From CAYUAI01 sp964442745 (GTDB taxonomy: Bacteria; Pseudomonadota; Gammaproteobacteria; S012-40): a stretch of DNA of 50,915 bases. Position numbers and translations under genes: made by a program. This document shows positions 1 through 8,578 of the stretch, in pieces. Numbering within the stretch: position 1 is the stretch's first letter; each line of letters starts with the position of its first letter. The notes under the pieces are model-generated. The model saw only the letters and a program-made list of their open reading frames with translations, did not search any database and was not told the DNA's origin. The stretch lies in assembly GCA_964442745.1 (NCBI GenBank), contig CAYUAI010000022.1:1-50915 (forward strand). Reading direction: 5' to 3'.

Positions 1-93
1 GGTATATTTTTGTTCTGACCAGGCGAAACGACGAGTAATATCGGGATTATTGCGAAGAGTGCCAATACCGTCAGGGAAAAAATAGAACCGCAA
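1..93 (-). CDS. possible 5' part of a gene running off the left edge
   Basis: The minus strand is open from a TTG at 93-91, after an in-frame TAG, to the window edge, about 31 codons. The translation is protein-like, with segments such as RFYFFPDGIGTLRNNPDI and TRRFAWSEQKY. It could be a gene start or a decayed fragment. The run is short enough to be open by chance, there is only a weak AGG upstream, and I recognise no family. Confidence 0.2.
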   Translation of the reverse strand, partial: MRFYFFPDGIGTLRNNPDITRRFAWSEQKYT

Positions 94-255
94 TAAAGCC
101 TAAATCTCAAACGCTACGGGTATATTGTGTCCGTCGCCCATTCTTTAATCTCCATATTCCTTGAGATAGACCAAAAAGCTCATGTCAAAATGCTAGCGAT
201 TGGGTCAACCAGGCTTATCTTAAAAAATTTACTAACATCATAGAAGATAAAAAAT

Positions 256-912
256 ATGACATTTGATTTAGAAAAAAACACAATGAAGCTATTAATTTTA
301 TTGCTACTCGCTGATTGCGTTTTCATCTTACTGCACATCCCCTATACCATGCAAATGATAAGCAATTCTTTTTTTTCTATCGAAAAAGATTTAGGATATG
401 CAGAAATATATCAATACATTAAAATCTATTGGATCATACTGCTGCTACTTTGCATTGTTGCCAAAAGAAAACGGATGATTTATTTTGCTTGGCTTTTATT
501 ATTTTTATATTTGTTAATTGATGATATGCTCAGAGTGCATGAAAAACTGGGGCGCCACTTAGTCAGTTATTTTGAGTATCAACCTGCTTTCGGTCTACGC
601 GCACAAGACTTTGGTGAACTTAGCGTATCAATTTTTTTTGGGGCATTGCTTTTCACATTTTTAGCCATTGCGTATTTTCAAAGTGATAACAAAGGCAAAG
701 AAAGATCAAAACACCTTTTAGCTTTAATCGTATTATTAGCGGTATTTGGCATTGCAATGGATATGATTCATTCAATGGCATCCTGGGGACGCGACCTATG
801 GGGGCTAATCGAAGATGGTGGAGAAATGTTAGTGATAAGTATTATCGTGTGGTATGTTTTTAACATCGACCTATCCCGCAAAGACACCGATTCGAAGGAA
901 ATCAGTCAATAG
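256..912 (+). CDS. polytopic inner-membrane protein of unknown function
   Basis: This 218-residue protein has about six hydrophobic segments: near residues 11-30, 55-67, 72-88, 123-141, 152-168 and 190-205. Polar residues lie in or beside the membrane segments in a non-random pattern: IDDMLRVHEKLG near 88-99, MDMIHS near 168-173 and EDGGEM near 186-191. Asp/His/Glu clusters at membrane boundaries suggest a metal or cofactor site, which is inference only. The ATG follows a purine-rich GAAGATAAAA. It stands 67 bp before trxC with no clear terminator between, so co-transcription is possible. I do not recognise a named family. Confidence 0.75.
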   Translation: MTFDLEKNTMKLLILLLLADCVFILLHIPYTMQMISNSFFSIEKDLGYAEIYQYIKIYWIILLLLCIVAKRKRMIYFAWLLLFLYLLIDDMLRVHEKLGRHLVSYFEYQPAFGLRAQDFGELSVSIFFGALLFTFLAIAYFQSDNKGKERSKHLLALIVLLAVFGIAMDMIHSMASWGRDLWGLIEDGGEMLVISIIVWYVFNIDLSRKDTDSKEISQ

Positions 913-979
913 AATGCAGTCCATTTTGAAAACATAATAAACAAATAATATAACCAATTCATTAATAGAGTGTGATCAC

Positions 980-1411
980 ATGCCAAATACTTTTCATATC
1001 GTCTGCCCTCATTGTAAAACAACGAACCGACTGTCTAAGTCACGCTTAACAGAACAGCCTAAATGTGGAAAATGCAAACAGGGCTTATTCAATACTCAAC
1101 CCATCGCATTAACAAGCGCCGACTTTTCACAACATATCAAATCCAATGACATCCCGGTACTCGTTGATTTCTGGGCACCGTGGTGCGGTCCTTGCCAAAT
1201 AATGGCACCCGCCTTTGCCCAAGCGGCCGCTCAGCTTGAACCTTATATGCGTTTAGCTAAGGTGAATACCGAACAAGAACAAGCCTTAGCCGCACAATAT
1301 ACAATTCGCAGTATCCCGACATTAGCCATATTCAAAGCAGGCGAAGAAATCGCACGCCAACCCGGCGCCATGAGTTTAACCGATATTGTGCGTTGGGCTA
1401 AGAATGCATAA
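980..1411 (+). CDS. trxC: thioredoxin 2 (TrxC)
   Basis: Cytoplasmic thioredoxin with an N-terminal zinc-binding extension; it reduces protein disulfides using electrons from thioredoxin reductase and serves in oxidative-stress defence. The extension has two CxxC pairs, CPHC (C9, C12) and CGKC (C29, C32), which separate TrxC from TrxA. The thioredoxin fold follows with the WCGPC active site (C69, C72) and the SIPT cis-proline loop. Its 143 residues match the family length (E. coli TrxC has 139). In E. coli trxC is OxyR-controlled; I see no clear OxyR site here. Confidence 0.96.
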   Translation: MPNTFHIVCPHCKTTNRLSKSRLTEQPKCGKCKQGLFNTQPIALTSADFSQHIKSNDIPVLVDFWAPWCGPCQIMAPAFAQAAAQLEPYMRLAKVNTEQEQALAAQYTIRSIPTLAIFKAGEEIARQPGAMSLTDIVRWAKNA

Positions 1412-1476
1412 CAAGCCATAAAGGATGAAAATTAGATAACGAGCGTATGATGTAAAAGGGGGATAGGAACCGCGTA

Positions 1477-1749
1477 TTAGAGTGAAACGGAAGGAAGCAC
1501 GGCAATGTAAGATGACGGGGAAAAAATGCAATCAATACCAGAAGAATCATCCGCCCCAGACCCACCGTGGTCTGAGGCTGATGCATCTTGGTAATATTTG
1601 AGCTCTTCTTGCCACTCATCAATACCACCGTCAATTAAATCGCTAGACTGACGACGATTGGTACATTTTGCTTTTACATGTACGCCACCTTTTCGCATGA
1701 TGGGATCACAGGCAAAGCGATTTCTCGCTTTTATCTTTGGTTTAGGCAT
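1477..1749 (-). CDS. small basic/acidic protein of unknown function
   Basis: A 90-residue protein. I start it at the ATG at 1749 because AAAAGGAG lies about 8 bases upstream on the minus strand, better than the longer reading from 1791. The N-terminus is basic and patterned (MPKPKIKARNRFACDPIM, then RKGGVHVKAK). The middle is acidic (EWQEELKYYQ) and the tail is rich in Ser, Gly and Asp. The RKGGxHxK patch recalls short basic proteins of gammaproteobacteria, but I cannot name one. It is convergent with trxC, with 65 bp between the stops. No signal peptide or membrane segment is visible. Confidence 0.6.
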   Translation of the reverse strand: MPKPKIKARNRFACDPIMRKGGVHVKAKCTNRRQSSDLIDGGIDEWQEELKYYQDASASDHGGSGADDSSGIDCIFSPSSYIAVLPSVSL

Positions 1750-2333
1750 AGCAGGTTGCTCCTTTTCAGTTTTTAGCCCTTGAGCCGACATTGGGCCGCC
1801 TAGCGTTTGAAAATCGCGATGAGAATTTATTTCACCGGGGGGTTTCTGAAGAAGGCCATACGTTGTTGTCTGGCCGGCTGACGAAAAATTTCTGTGGAAT
1901 CAAGGACCAAGTGAGATTAAATGATAGGCGGCTCATATGGCGGCTTGAGACAAATAATTCTAACATAATGCCCATGAATTGATCAATATTTTTATCTCGT
2001 CTTAAATTCCACTATCTTTCCGGCGCACCCACTTATGGATGTTTCTTCCGTCGGCTATCATCAGAAATAACAAACAAAAATATGACAGTCTGATAACCAA
2101 ATAGTCACAGAGATTTGTTTCATCTATTTTTTTGAATCAATGGCCTACTGACAGCCTCAACAACCAAACGAAAAACAGTGTAAAATCTATCGATAAACAA
2201 GATCACATACTCAAGTTCGAAATATAGGCGACAGGTACGAAAAAACTAAGAAACGCTCGTTTTATACCCAATCAACATATTCTCTCGCTAAAAAAACCGC
2301 TAGACTGGTTAGTGGATATCATTTTTGGTATAA
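1750..2333. other. intergenic region, no gene recognised
   Basis: This 584-bp stretch separates the start of the small minus-strand gene from rlmA and should hold both promoters. A 63-codon plus-strand reading frame at 1791-1982 lacks a ribosome site and family-like sequence. Just before rlmA, CCGCTA and TAGTGG near 2299-2317 can form a 6-bp hairpin. I found no tRNA, strong palindrome or convincing consensus promoter. Confidence 0.5.
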
Positions 2334-3170
2334 ATGCTACCTATGACAATCATCGCTTATCAATGCCCCCTTTGCCAACAGCCACTGATTAAACGCGCTC
2401 AGCAATATCGATGCGAACACAATCACAGCTTTGATATCGCCAAACAAGGATATGTAAATTTACATCTTGTGCAGCATAAAAAAAGCCGGGCACCCGGTGA
2501 CAACAAAGCCATGGTGCAGAGCCGAAGGGAATTTTTAAACCGTGGTTATTTTGAGCGACTCCCTTTGGCATTAATAAAACAATGCCAACAATTACCTTTA
2601 TTGAGCCATAACAGCCAACCATCGATATTAGATGTGGGTTGTGGAGAAGGGTATTATAACCGCCGATTAAAAGAAGGCCTGCCTGGGCAGCTGTGGGGCG
2701 TTGATATTTCAAAAACCGCAATAGCGAGTGCAGCAAAACAAGATCCGGCGCTGCATTATGCGGTGGCTAATAACTATCAGCTACCTTTTTTCGATGATAG
2801 TTTTGATGTTGTACTTAATATTTATGCGCCAGCCAGCGAACAAGAATGCCATCGAGTATTAAAAGCCGCAGGCCTATTCATTGTCGTCACCCCCGGCCCC
2901 GAACATTTATATGAGTTAAAGAAAATCATCTATGATCAACCACAAAAACATGAGGCACAAATGCCCGTGCTTGACGGCTTTCATGCGATTGCCAATGAAA
3001 GAGTCACCCAATCAATCCACATCAGCAATAATCAAGACATTCAACATTTGCTGAAAATGACACCGTATTATTGGCATCTCAACCCAGACCGACAAAAAAC
3101 CGTATTAACTTTAGCGAACTTGCACACAACGGCTGATTTTTTAATCAGAACCTACCAAGCCACCGCTTGA
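2334..3170 (+). CDS. rlmA: 23S rRNA (guanine-N1)-methyltransferase RlmA
   Basis: SAM-dependent enzyme that methylates N1 of a guanine in helix 35 of 23S rRNA (G745 in E. coli). The N-terminal zinc finger shows C11, C14, C27 and H31 (CPLC...CEHNH), and the following KQGYVNL segment is typical of the family. The Rossmann SAM site is ILDVGCGEGYY near residues 97-107. Length (278) fits the usual ~270. A second ATG nine bases downstream is an equally possible start; neither has a clear Shine-Dalgarno. The gene ends 6 bp from the convergent gspN. Confidence 0.95.
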   Translation: MLPMTIIAYQCPLCQQPLIKRAQQYRCEHNHSFDIAKQGYVNLHLVQHKKSRAPGDNKAMVQSRREFLNRGYFERLPLALIKQCQQLPLLSHNSQPSILDVGCGEGYYNRRLKEGLPGQLWGVDISKTAIASAAKQDPALHYAVANNYQLPFFDDSFDVVLNIYAPASEQECHRVLKAAGLFIVVTPGPEHLYELKKIIYDQPQKHEAQMPVLDGFHAIANERVTQSIHISNNQDIQHLLKMTPYYWHLNPDRQKTVLTLANLHTTADFLIRTYQATA

Positions 3171-3176
3171 GATCAT

Positions 3177-3962
3177 TCATTTGTTCACCAAAAAACCAAA
3201 ATCAGCAAGATTACCTGAATTATCTACCTCAACTTTCTGTTCAGCATTCATACGCCCCAACATGGATAAAGAACGACCTAAAGAAGAACTCCCACCTTCA
3301 CGGGCACCAAAAGCACCTTGAAAACGATAGTTTCCATCGGGCGATAAAACAAGCTCACCCTGCGCCTCCAGAGGTCCGCCCGCATCGGAGAGTTGCACTT
3401 GGATGTCTTTATTGTCCAAAGTGCTTATTTTTGCTGATAAATCCCCAAGCACAAGTTTTTGCGGGAACTGAGTACCCGCACCGTACCAAACAATAACGCC
3501 GTCTGCATCAACGATGGTTTTACCATCAAATAGCATCTCTGGCATATTGACTTTCAGCTGGCCGTCCAGCTTGATCGCCGGAATTTTGAGAATGGCTAAT
3601 AACGCTGCCATGGTAATCCGACCGTGGGTATTTGATAAGCGTAATGAACCATCTAGGTAACGCGTCAATAATGTTTTAGCATTACTGTCAGGATTTTGAT
3701 AACTAGTCGCTAATTGCAAATGCCCCAATAACAATGGCATCATTTGTAGATTCCACTGCACGGATTGAAATAGTTTATCGCCCACATCAACCCGCTCTGC
3801 CCGACCTTGCCAAACCGTGCCTTGCACGCCATAGATGCTGATATCATGATCAGCGATTGAATCTTTCATCAATGCGTATAAATGACTCGCGGGAAACAAC
3901 ATCAACACAAATAACAAATAGGCCAATACACCAGCTAAGGTATATTTCCAGCTAAACTTCAC
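3177..3962 (-). CDS. gspN: type II secretion system protein GspN
   Basis: Inner-membrane-anchored accessory component of the T2SS. It has one N-terminal membrane segment (residues about 8-28, YTLAGVLAYLLFVLMLFPAS) and a periplasmic domain with GspN features such as the GVQGTVWQGRAE segment and repeated amphipathic beta strands. Length (261) is typical. It starts with GTG and overlaps the end of gspM by 4 bases, implying translational coupling. It is the last gene of the gspG-N operon, and its stop faces rlmA with only 6 bp between. Confidence 0.88.
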   Translation of the reverse strand: MKFSWKYTLAGVLAYLLFVLMLFPASHLYALMKDSIADHDISIYGVQGTVWQGRAERVDVGDKLFQSVQWNLQMMPLLLGHLQLATSYQNPDSNAKTLLTRYLDGSLRLSNTHGRITMAALLAILKIPAIKLDGQLKVNMPEMLFDGKTIVDADGVIVWYGAGTQFPQKLVLGDLSAKISTLDNKDIQVQLSDAGGPLEAQGELVLSPDGNYRFQGAFGAREGGSSSLGRSLSMLGRMNAEQKVEVDNSGNLADFGFLVNK

Positions 3963-4444
3963 GAACCCACCCTCCCGAAAGTCAAACGCGCATTCACCAA
4001 ACCTGGCTCATCCTCTTTGTCCACCACCATCGAATTAACACGGATGCCGTACTCTTTTTGAACACTGCCAATCCATAATAGCAGATCATCAAATGAAGCG
4101 CGTTCTAACCAGACCCGAACACGCCTTGAACCGTCAGGCTCCACCCGCTTCATGCTCAAACGACGCTGTTTAGCGGTTCGATCAATCACAGCTAACATTG
4201 ATTGGCCGCCTTTAATCTGCGACTTTTGCTGCTTATTAGCCTTCAACTCTTGCACTTCTAAGGCGGCCTGCTCCATCCAGGCCACTAAATCCATTTGGCC
4301 CGGAATGCGATCATTGAGCTGATCGGCCTTATTGACAAACGGCTCCCATAACAAAGCATACAACATCAACAGAATAATAAAGAGGCCACTCCCGATGACC
4401 AGTATACGCTCTCGAGGTTTTAACTGTGCCCAATACACCATCAT
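3959..4444 (-). CDS. gspM: type II secretion system protein GspM
   Basis: Bitopic inner-membrane protein of the T2SS assembly platform that partners GspL. A short cytoplasmic N-terminus (WAQLKPRERILV) leads into one membrane segment at about residues 15-34, then a coiled region and a ferredoxin-like periplasmic domain (161 residues). The PRER segment before the membrane helix is characteristic. It overlaps gspL and gspN by 4 bases on each side, so the three genes form one translational unit. Confidence 0.9.
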   Translation of the reverse strand: MMVYWAQLKPRERILVIGSGLFIILLMLYALLWEPFVNKADQLNDRIPGQMDLVAWMEQAALEVQELKANKQQKSQIKGGQSMLAVIDRTAKQRRLSMKRVEPDGSRRVRVWLERASFDDLLLWIGSVQKEYGIRVNSMVVDKEDEPGLVNARLTFGRVGS

Positions 4445-5676
4445 GAGCGTGTACTCTTGATCTGTAAACGACCCTGAACTTTATTATCTTTGGCGGCGGC
4501 TGACTGTATTTCAACGTCAATAAAATCTTGTTTCGCCAAACGCTGCTTAACCTCATCTAACACTTGTAAACTGGGCACTTCCACCTCTAAGTTAAGTTCA
4601 CCGGCCCTGTTATATCGCATACTTTTTAATACGAGCCCTTTGGTTTCAATTAATTTATCACTGCTACTGTGCAGTAATGATAATAACCCATCGACACCCG
4701 ATGTCCCACCGTCTCGCAGCTCTGCCAGCTTGCGCTCCATCTGCACCTTAGGGTTAACAACCCTTTTTGCCTCGGGAAAGGTAGAGCGATATATTTGAAT
4801 TGCCTGCTGCCTTAATTTTTCACTCTTATTTTCCAGTTGTATAGTCTCACTAATATTCATGCCAAGCTGTAAAATAAACCAAATTCCCGCTAAGGAGGCC
4901 GCAAATCGCCAAGGACGCCACAGTTTGCCTAACTGTTCGCGACGACTATAAACACCTTGCAACAAATTAATACTTTGCTGCACATTGATACCATCGCCAG
5001 AAATGAAAGAAAATAAACCGTCCTTACACGGCTCTTGAAGCACATTGATGGTCGGAGAGGCGTCAGGTTGCCAACTGTGACAGCCACCTGAACGGCAATC
5101 ATAAATAGCAATGTCGGCGGGCAATTGTTCCTTCTCGGCCTTCAACATCAAGGATAATAAGATGTCAACATTGTGGCTATCTGCCACCAAAGACTGATCA
5201 TTGCTACGAATAAAAGCCTGATCGTTTTCAAGCAATATATGCCACCTATCCTGCGTCGCTGGCATCACTTGCACATCGGGAATCATAAAGTGTGGCTGCA
5301 AACCAGCCACTCGCAATTTTTCTTGCCATTGCAAAATTGTCTCATGAGCCACCACAGCGACGTTGACCGTACCATCCTCATTGCGACTCCCAACCGCAAA
5401 GTGCAACTTGTCCACATCGCTCGCCAGAGACTCTTCCAGTGCAAATGGAAGCGCCTTGAGCATGCGTTGATGATTTTGGGTCGGTATGGCAATCCGGGTT
5501 AATAACACATCGGCGGCGGGCACTAAGACGATAACTTGAGTACCCAGTACTTGCTTAGAGGCTTCTTCAAGCGTGCTAAAAAAATTTTTTTGGACCGATT
5601 TATCATCAACTCTCAGCCAACTCACACGATCTGCTTCGTGTCCTGGCTCAAAACGAATGATCATTTGAGTTCGCAT
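4441..5676 (-). CDS. gspL: type II secretion system protein GspL
   Basis: Platform protein linking the cytoplasmic ATPase GspE to the periplasmic parts of the T2SS. The first ~240 residues form the actin-like cytoplasmic domain (TRIAIPTQNHQRMLKALPFA, ALEESLASDVDKLHFA), a membrane segment lies near 262-280, and a ferredoxin-like periplasmic domain follows. Length (411) is normal. Its ATG overlaps the stop of gspK by one base (TAATG), and its end overlaps gspM by 4. Its ATPase partner GspE is not encoded in this window. Confidence 0.93.
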   Translation of the reverse strand: MRTQMIIRFEPGHEADRVSWLRVDDKSVQKNFFSTLEEASKQVLGTQVIVLVPAADVLLTRIAIPTQNHQRMLKALPFALEESLASDVDKLHFAVGSRNEDGTVNVAVVAHETILQWQEKLRVAGLQPHFMIPDVQVMPATQDRWHILLENDQAFIRSNDQSLVADSHNVDILLSLMLKAEKEQLPADIAIYDCRSGGCHSWQPDASPTINVLQEPCKDGLFSFISGDGINVQQSINLLQGVYSRREQLGKLWRPWRFAASLAGIWFILQLGMNISETIQLENKSEKLRQQAIQIYRSTFPEAKRVVNPKVQMERKLAELRDGGTSGVDGLLSLLHSSSDKLIETKGLVLKSMRYNRAGELNLEVEVPSLQVLDEVKQRLAKQDFIDVEIQSAAAKDNKVQGRLQIKSTRS

Positions 5677-6692
5677 TACAATCCTCCGATGCCCTGAGTG
5701 CGGGAGACAGCAAATATTTTGCCTCCACCATTTGTTCGATAAATCAGGCTACTCAATTGTACATTTGCCCGCCCCACTTGCCCGCTGGCCTGCACCGTTA
5801 GATAGCTGCTCGCAACGGTTAATCCTTGCGCTAAATCTTTATTCAATTGAGCGCGATCCTTTTTCGTCAATTGATCCAGTGCTTCATGCTGTTTAAATTC
5901 ACTCAACTCTTTAAATGGTCGACTAGCAATCATATCTTCTAGCATTTTTCGATCAAGTAACTTTGATAAAGACAGCAGCACCTCAACGCTGGCAGAATTG
6001 ACATTGATTTCCGTCATGGTTTGCGGCAAGGCTGTCACATACTGTAACAAGCCAGGGATTTTTTCTTCGTCAATGGTTTTGCCATAGAGTATTTCGCGGT
6101 TAAATCCTTCAATCAATAACATTTCTGATGGACTGACCATGAAACGATTAGCGGCTCGATAAGGAATATCCAGGCTTAAATACGTACTATCTTCAGCTCC
6201 GCCTGGAAATGCAACTTCTTCATTCTCATCAATCCAATCGACAATTGCATTACTCAGCTCTTTGGCACGCCCAGTATCTTCATCCATGGCCTCTAACACC
6301 GGCGTCAATAAACGCTCAAATTTATCGAGTTGCGTTTTATTTGGTTTATCATTAAGGTTAATCAGACTATTTATATTAAAAAGCGCTTCCATATCCCGTA
6401 GCGTGCCACTCACAACCCCCCCTTCCACAGGAAAGGTATAAGGTACGTACATTAACGCTTGATCATCGTAAGCGTATTCTGAGGAATACTGCGATAATAA
6501 CTGAATTGCTACCGTTTCAATACCTAAAGTATAAATATAGGCTTGATCGGCTTCCAGCATATTACCAGTACGCCTCACATCCACGAATTGGCGAGAGGCC
6601 ATAGATACCGCCGTCAAGGTAGCAATGGAGGTCACTAATAAGGCGGTGATTAACGCAACACCTTTTGAGCGGAATCGGCCTATCGACATCAT
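5676..6692 (-). CDS. gspK: type II secretion minor pseudopilin GspK
   Basis: Large minor pseudopilin that sits at the pseudopilus tip with GspI and GspJ. The prepilin peptidase site is SKG|VALITALLV near residues 10-20. As usual for GspK, the otherwise conserved Glu at mature position 5 is absent. The long alpha-helical insertion of the family is present, including the FNINSLINLN and NVNSASVEVLLSL segments. Length is 338. Two adjacent ATG codons (6692 and 6689) are possible starts. It begins 23 bp after gspJ and overlaps gspL by 1 base. Confidence 0.93.
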   Translation of the reverse strand: MMSIGRFRSKGVALITALLVTSIATLTAVSMASRQFVDVRRTGNMLEADQAYIYTLGIETVAIQLLSQYSSEYAYDDQALMYVPYTFPVEGGVVSGTLRDMEALFNINSLINLNDKPNKTQLDKFERLLTPVLEAMDEDTGRAKELSNAIVDWIDENEEVAFPGGAEDSTYLSLDIPYRAANRFMVSPSEMLLIEGFNREILYGKTIDEEKIPGLLQYVTALPQTMTEINVNSASVEVLLSLSKLLDRKMLEDMIASRPFKELSEFKQHEALDQLTKKDRAQLNKDLAQGLTVASSYLTVQASGQVGRANVQLSSLIYRTNGGGKIFAVSRTQGIGGL

Positions 6693-6715
6693 TAAATGCT
6701 CTCCATTACCCTACG

Positions 6716-7405
6716 CTAGGGTTGATTGTTACTTGCATTGTTGCCTGCATTGCCACCTGCGTTACCGGCTTGTCTTTGCGGTATGACAGACTCCCCCGGT
6801 GGCACTCGAAATATACGTTTGATAGGACCCATGTCACGGTATTCAACAGTAAACTCCACCGCCCTTGGCATTTGATTGGGCTCTTCATCATCGTCACTGA
6901 CCGGCCATTGATTCTGCCATTGGAGCGCTGCATCGAGAAAACGCAGCTCAACACTTGTTACATTATCCAGCAAGGTTCTTACAAACGGCTCACTATTGGG
7001 CGGTTGATCCACCATCGGCCAGGTCAGTCGAGCCAGTGTCTGCTCTTCTAAACGGTAAGCCACTCGTTGCAAACGGCTCCGACGTGAACCTGTCGGATTA
7101 CGCCATCCGCCACGCGTTAATTCCAGTAAGGTGCCACCGAAGGTACCGGCAGATAGGCCGGCCCGTGAATCGCCAAAACTATCTCGCGCACGACGGGACA
7201 ACGCTTGTTCAATATCCCTTTGCAGAAAAGCAAAAGCCGTCTGGAGTTTCACTAAGCGCTTGGCGGCAGCGGTGGTATGTTCGTTAGCCACTAATACGCT
7301 TTGTAAACCGGTATAGGCCATGGTTGATAATATGGAAAAAATAACCAAAGAAATCATGAGTTCTATCAGCGTAAAGCCGCGTTGACCATACACGATTGAA
7401 TACAT
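6716..7405 (-). CDS. gspJ: type II secretion minor pseudopilin GspJ
   Basis: Minor pseudopilin of the T2SS tip complex. The N-terminus carries a type IV prepilin signal, QRG|FTLIELMISLVIF, with Glu at mature position 5 and a hydrophobic helix. The globular part includes the GspJ-like DIEQALSRRARD segment. The last ~20 residues (NAGGNAGNNASNN) are a low-complexity Asn/Gly tail that I would not expect as part of the fold. Length is 229. It lies between gspI (35-bp gap) and gspK (23-bp gap). Confidence 0.93.
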   Translation of the reverse strand: MYSIVYGQRGFTLIELMISLVIFSILSTMAYTGLQSVLVANEHTTAAAKRLVKLQTAFAFLQRDIEQALSRRARDSFGDSRAGLSAGTFGGTLLELTRGGWRNPTGSRRSRLQRVAYRLEEQTLARLTWPMVDQPPNSEPFVRTLLDNVTSVELRFLDAALQWQNQWPVSDDDEEPNQMPRAVEFTVEYRDMGPIKRIFRVPPGESVIPQRQAGNAGGNAGNNASNNQP

Positions 7406-7440
7406 TATACGAGGTGGATAAAATTTGGCAGGCTGTGACG

Positions 7441-7833
7441 TTATAATGGTTTACCCACTAATGCAATGATCGTTGCGAGCGCTTGTTTATCGTTACGGTT
7501 GCGCCGCACTTCCACTTGAATTTGTCGAATATCATCCAGCCCCGCATCATTAACAACCACTTGCCAGTTCCATTCGAAATTTGCCATCTGCTCAGTGCCA
7601 CGATCGGTTCCTTTCGCTGGCCATTCATTGCGCACTTGCATTTCCGCCACTCGATTCATCGCGACCCAATGGGCAAAGGTACGGTCACGTAAATAGGCGG
7701 CGTTACTGGTATTCGCCGCCACACTCTGAATGATTGCCCCCAAAGCAATCGCCAATACCGCCAGCGCAATTAACACTTCCATCAGAGTAAAACCCGCCTG
7801 CTTTGCTTGGTAGCGATATCTCTGAGTCGTCAT
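7441..7833 (-). CDS. gspI: type II secretion minor pseudopilin GspI
   Basis: Minor pseudopilin that initiates the tip complex with GspJ and GspK. The prepilin signal is KQAG|FTLMEVLIALAVLAI, with Glu at mature position 5, followed by a GspI-type globular domain containing RTFAHWVAMNRVAEMQ. Length (130) fits. Its ATG overlaps the gspH stop by 4 bases (ATGA), so its translation depends on full reading of gspH, which contains an 11-base G run. Confidence 0.94.
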   Translation of the reverse strand: MTTQRYRYQAKQAGFTLMEVLIALAVLAIALGAIIQSVAANTSNAAYLRDRTFAHWVAMNRVAEMQVRNEWPAKGTDRGTEQMANFEWNWQVVVNDAGLDDIRQIQVEVRRNRNDKQALATIIALVGKPL

Positions 7834-8393
7834 TCTGCGGCACGCCCTAAATAAGTAATGTTGCCGATAAAGTCACCCTGAATCCGATAACCTCCACGCT
7901 CTTCCGTGCGAAATTCAGCCATAAAAGGTGTCATTTCACCACTCGACAAAAGATAAATGATGGATTTTTCTCCTGAGTCGTCTTCTTGTTCACTGCTTGC
8001 TTCTTGTAAAAAAATTTCTTCACCGTTAATTTCTAACGCAATAAAAATACCATTCGGCATAACACGAGCACGAAACACGCCATCGCCCTCTTCCAATGGG
8101 GTCATTTTATTTCCATTACCAAGGAGACCAAATTGATAGCCCGTCTTATTAAATTCTAAGCCATACTCTTGCCCATTAATAATCGCTTCTTCGCCAGCTA
8201 ATTGCACCAACCCGGTCAAACGTTGTGCTTCTTGCTGGAGATAACGATCCCCCCCCCCCACGCTTAACGACGCAAAGGTCGCCATCAAACCGATGATAAA
8301 GACCACCACAATCACCTCAATCAGGGTAAAACCGCGCATAAAATTTGGTATTTTCCGGCGGCGCTGACGTCGCGCATTTCGCTTGACTAACAC
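7830..8393 (-). CDS. gspH: type II secretion minor pseudopilin GspH
   Basis: Minor pseudopilin. A 19-residue basic leader (RRQRRRK) precedes the cleavage site FMRG|FTLIEVIVVVFIIGL, with Glu at mature position 5. The globular domain has GspH features (LQQEAQRLTGLVQLAGEEA; GYRIQGDF). Length is 187. The start is GTG with only a weak GAGAT upstream; no better start precedes the signal. Odd: three glycines at about residues 46-48, just after the hydrophobic helix, are encoded inside a run of 11 G, where slippage would truncate the protein. Confidence 0.93.
   Translation of the reverse strand: MLVKRNARRQRRRKIPNFMRGFTLIEVIVVVFIIGLMATFASLSVGGGDRYLQQEAQRLTGLVQLAGEEAIINGQEYGLEFNKTGYQFGLLGNGNKMTPLEEGDGVFRARVMPNGIFIALEINGEEIFLQEASSEQEDDSGEKSIIYLLSSGEMTPFMAEFRTEERGGYRIQGDFIGNITYLGRAAE
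8249..8259. repeat. 11-base homopolymeric C/G tract inside gspH
   Basis: Eleven C residues on the plus strand (11 G on the coding strand) encode the end of a Val codon, three Gly and the start of an Asp codon (GTG GGG GGG GGG GAT). At the present length gspH is in frame. A change not divisible by three would stop GspH soon after its membrane helix and disturb the coupled gspI. Such tracts are classic slippage sites; whether this one varies cannot be seen from one sequence. Confidence 0.9.
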
Positions 8394-8508
8394 GTTGATC
8401 TCATCAGAAATATTCAGCTATGGTTTGCGAAAAAATATACATCGTTCATGGTTAATCAAATCAGTGAATAGTCGCAGATGCCTATAAAATCTTAAACGGA
8501 TAATGAGC

Positions 8509-8524
8509 TTGGCTTATGAGCCAA
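8509..8524. repeat. small hairpin between gspG and gspH
   Basis: TTGGCT-TATG-AGCCAA is a perfect 6-bp stem with a 4-base loop in the 185-bp gspG-gspH gap. No T run follows on the minus strand, so it is not a standard terminator. It could stabilise the gspG message 3' end, giving more of the major pseudopilin than of the minor ones; that is inference. Confidence 0.35.
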
Positions 8525-8578
8525 CAGCCGACTAAGTGATATACAACCACAACGAGTAAAAAACAAACGGCTTACCAC

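Noticed and set aside
1398..1634. 78-codon minus-strand frame over the trxC end
   Set aside because: It overlaps the better-supported small gene in another frame and has no start signal.
1791..1982. 63-codon plus-strand reading frame before rlmA
   Set aside because: No ribosome site, odd composition and no family-like pattern; it overlaps the probable promoter zone of the small minus-strand gene.
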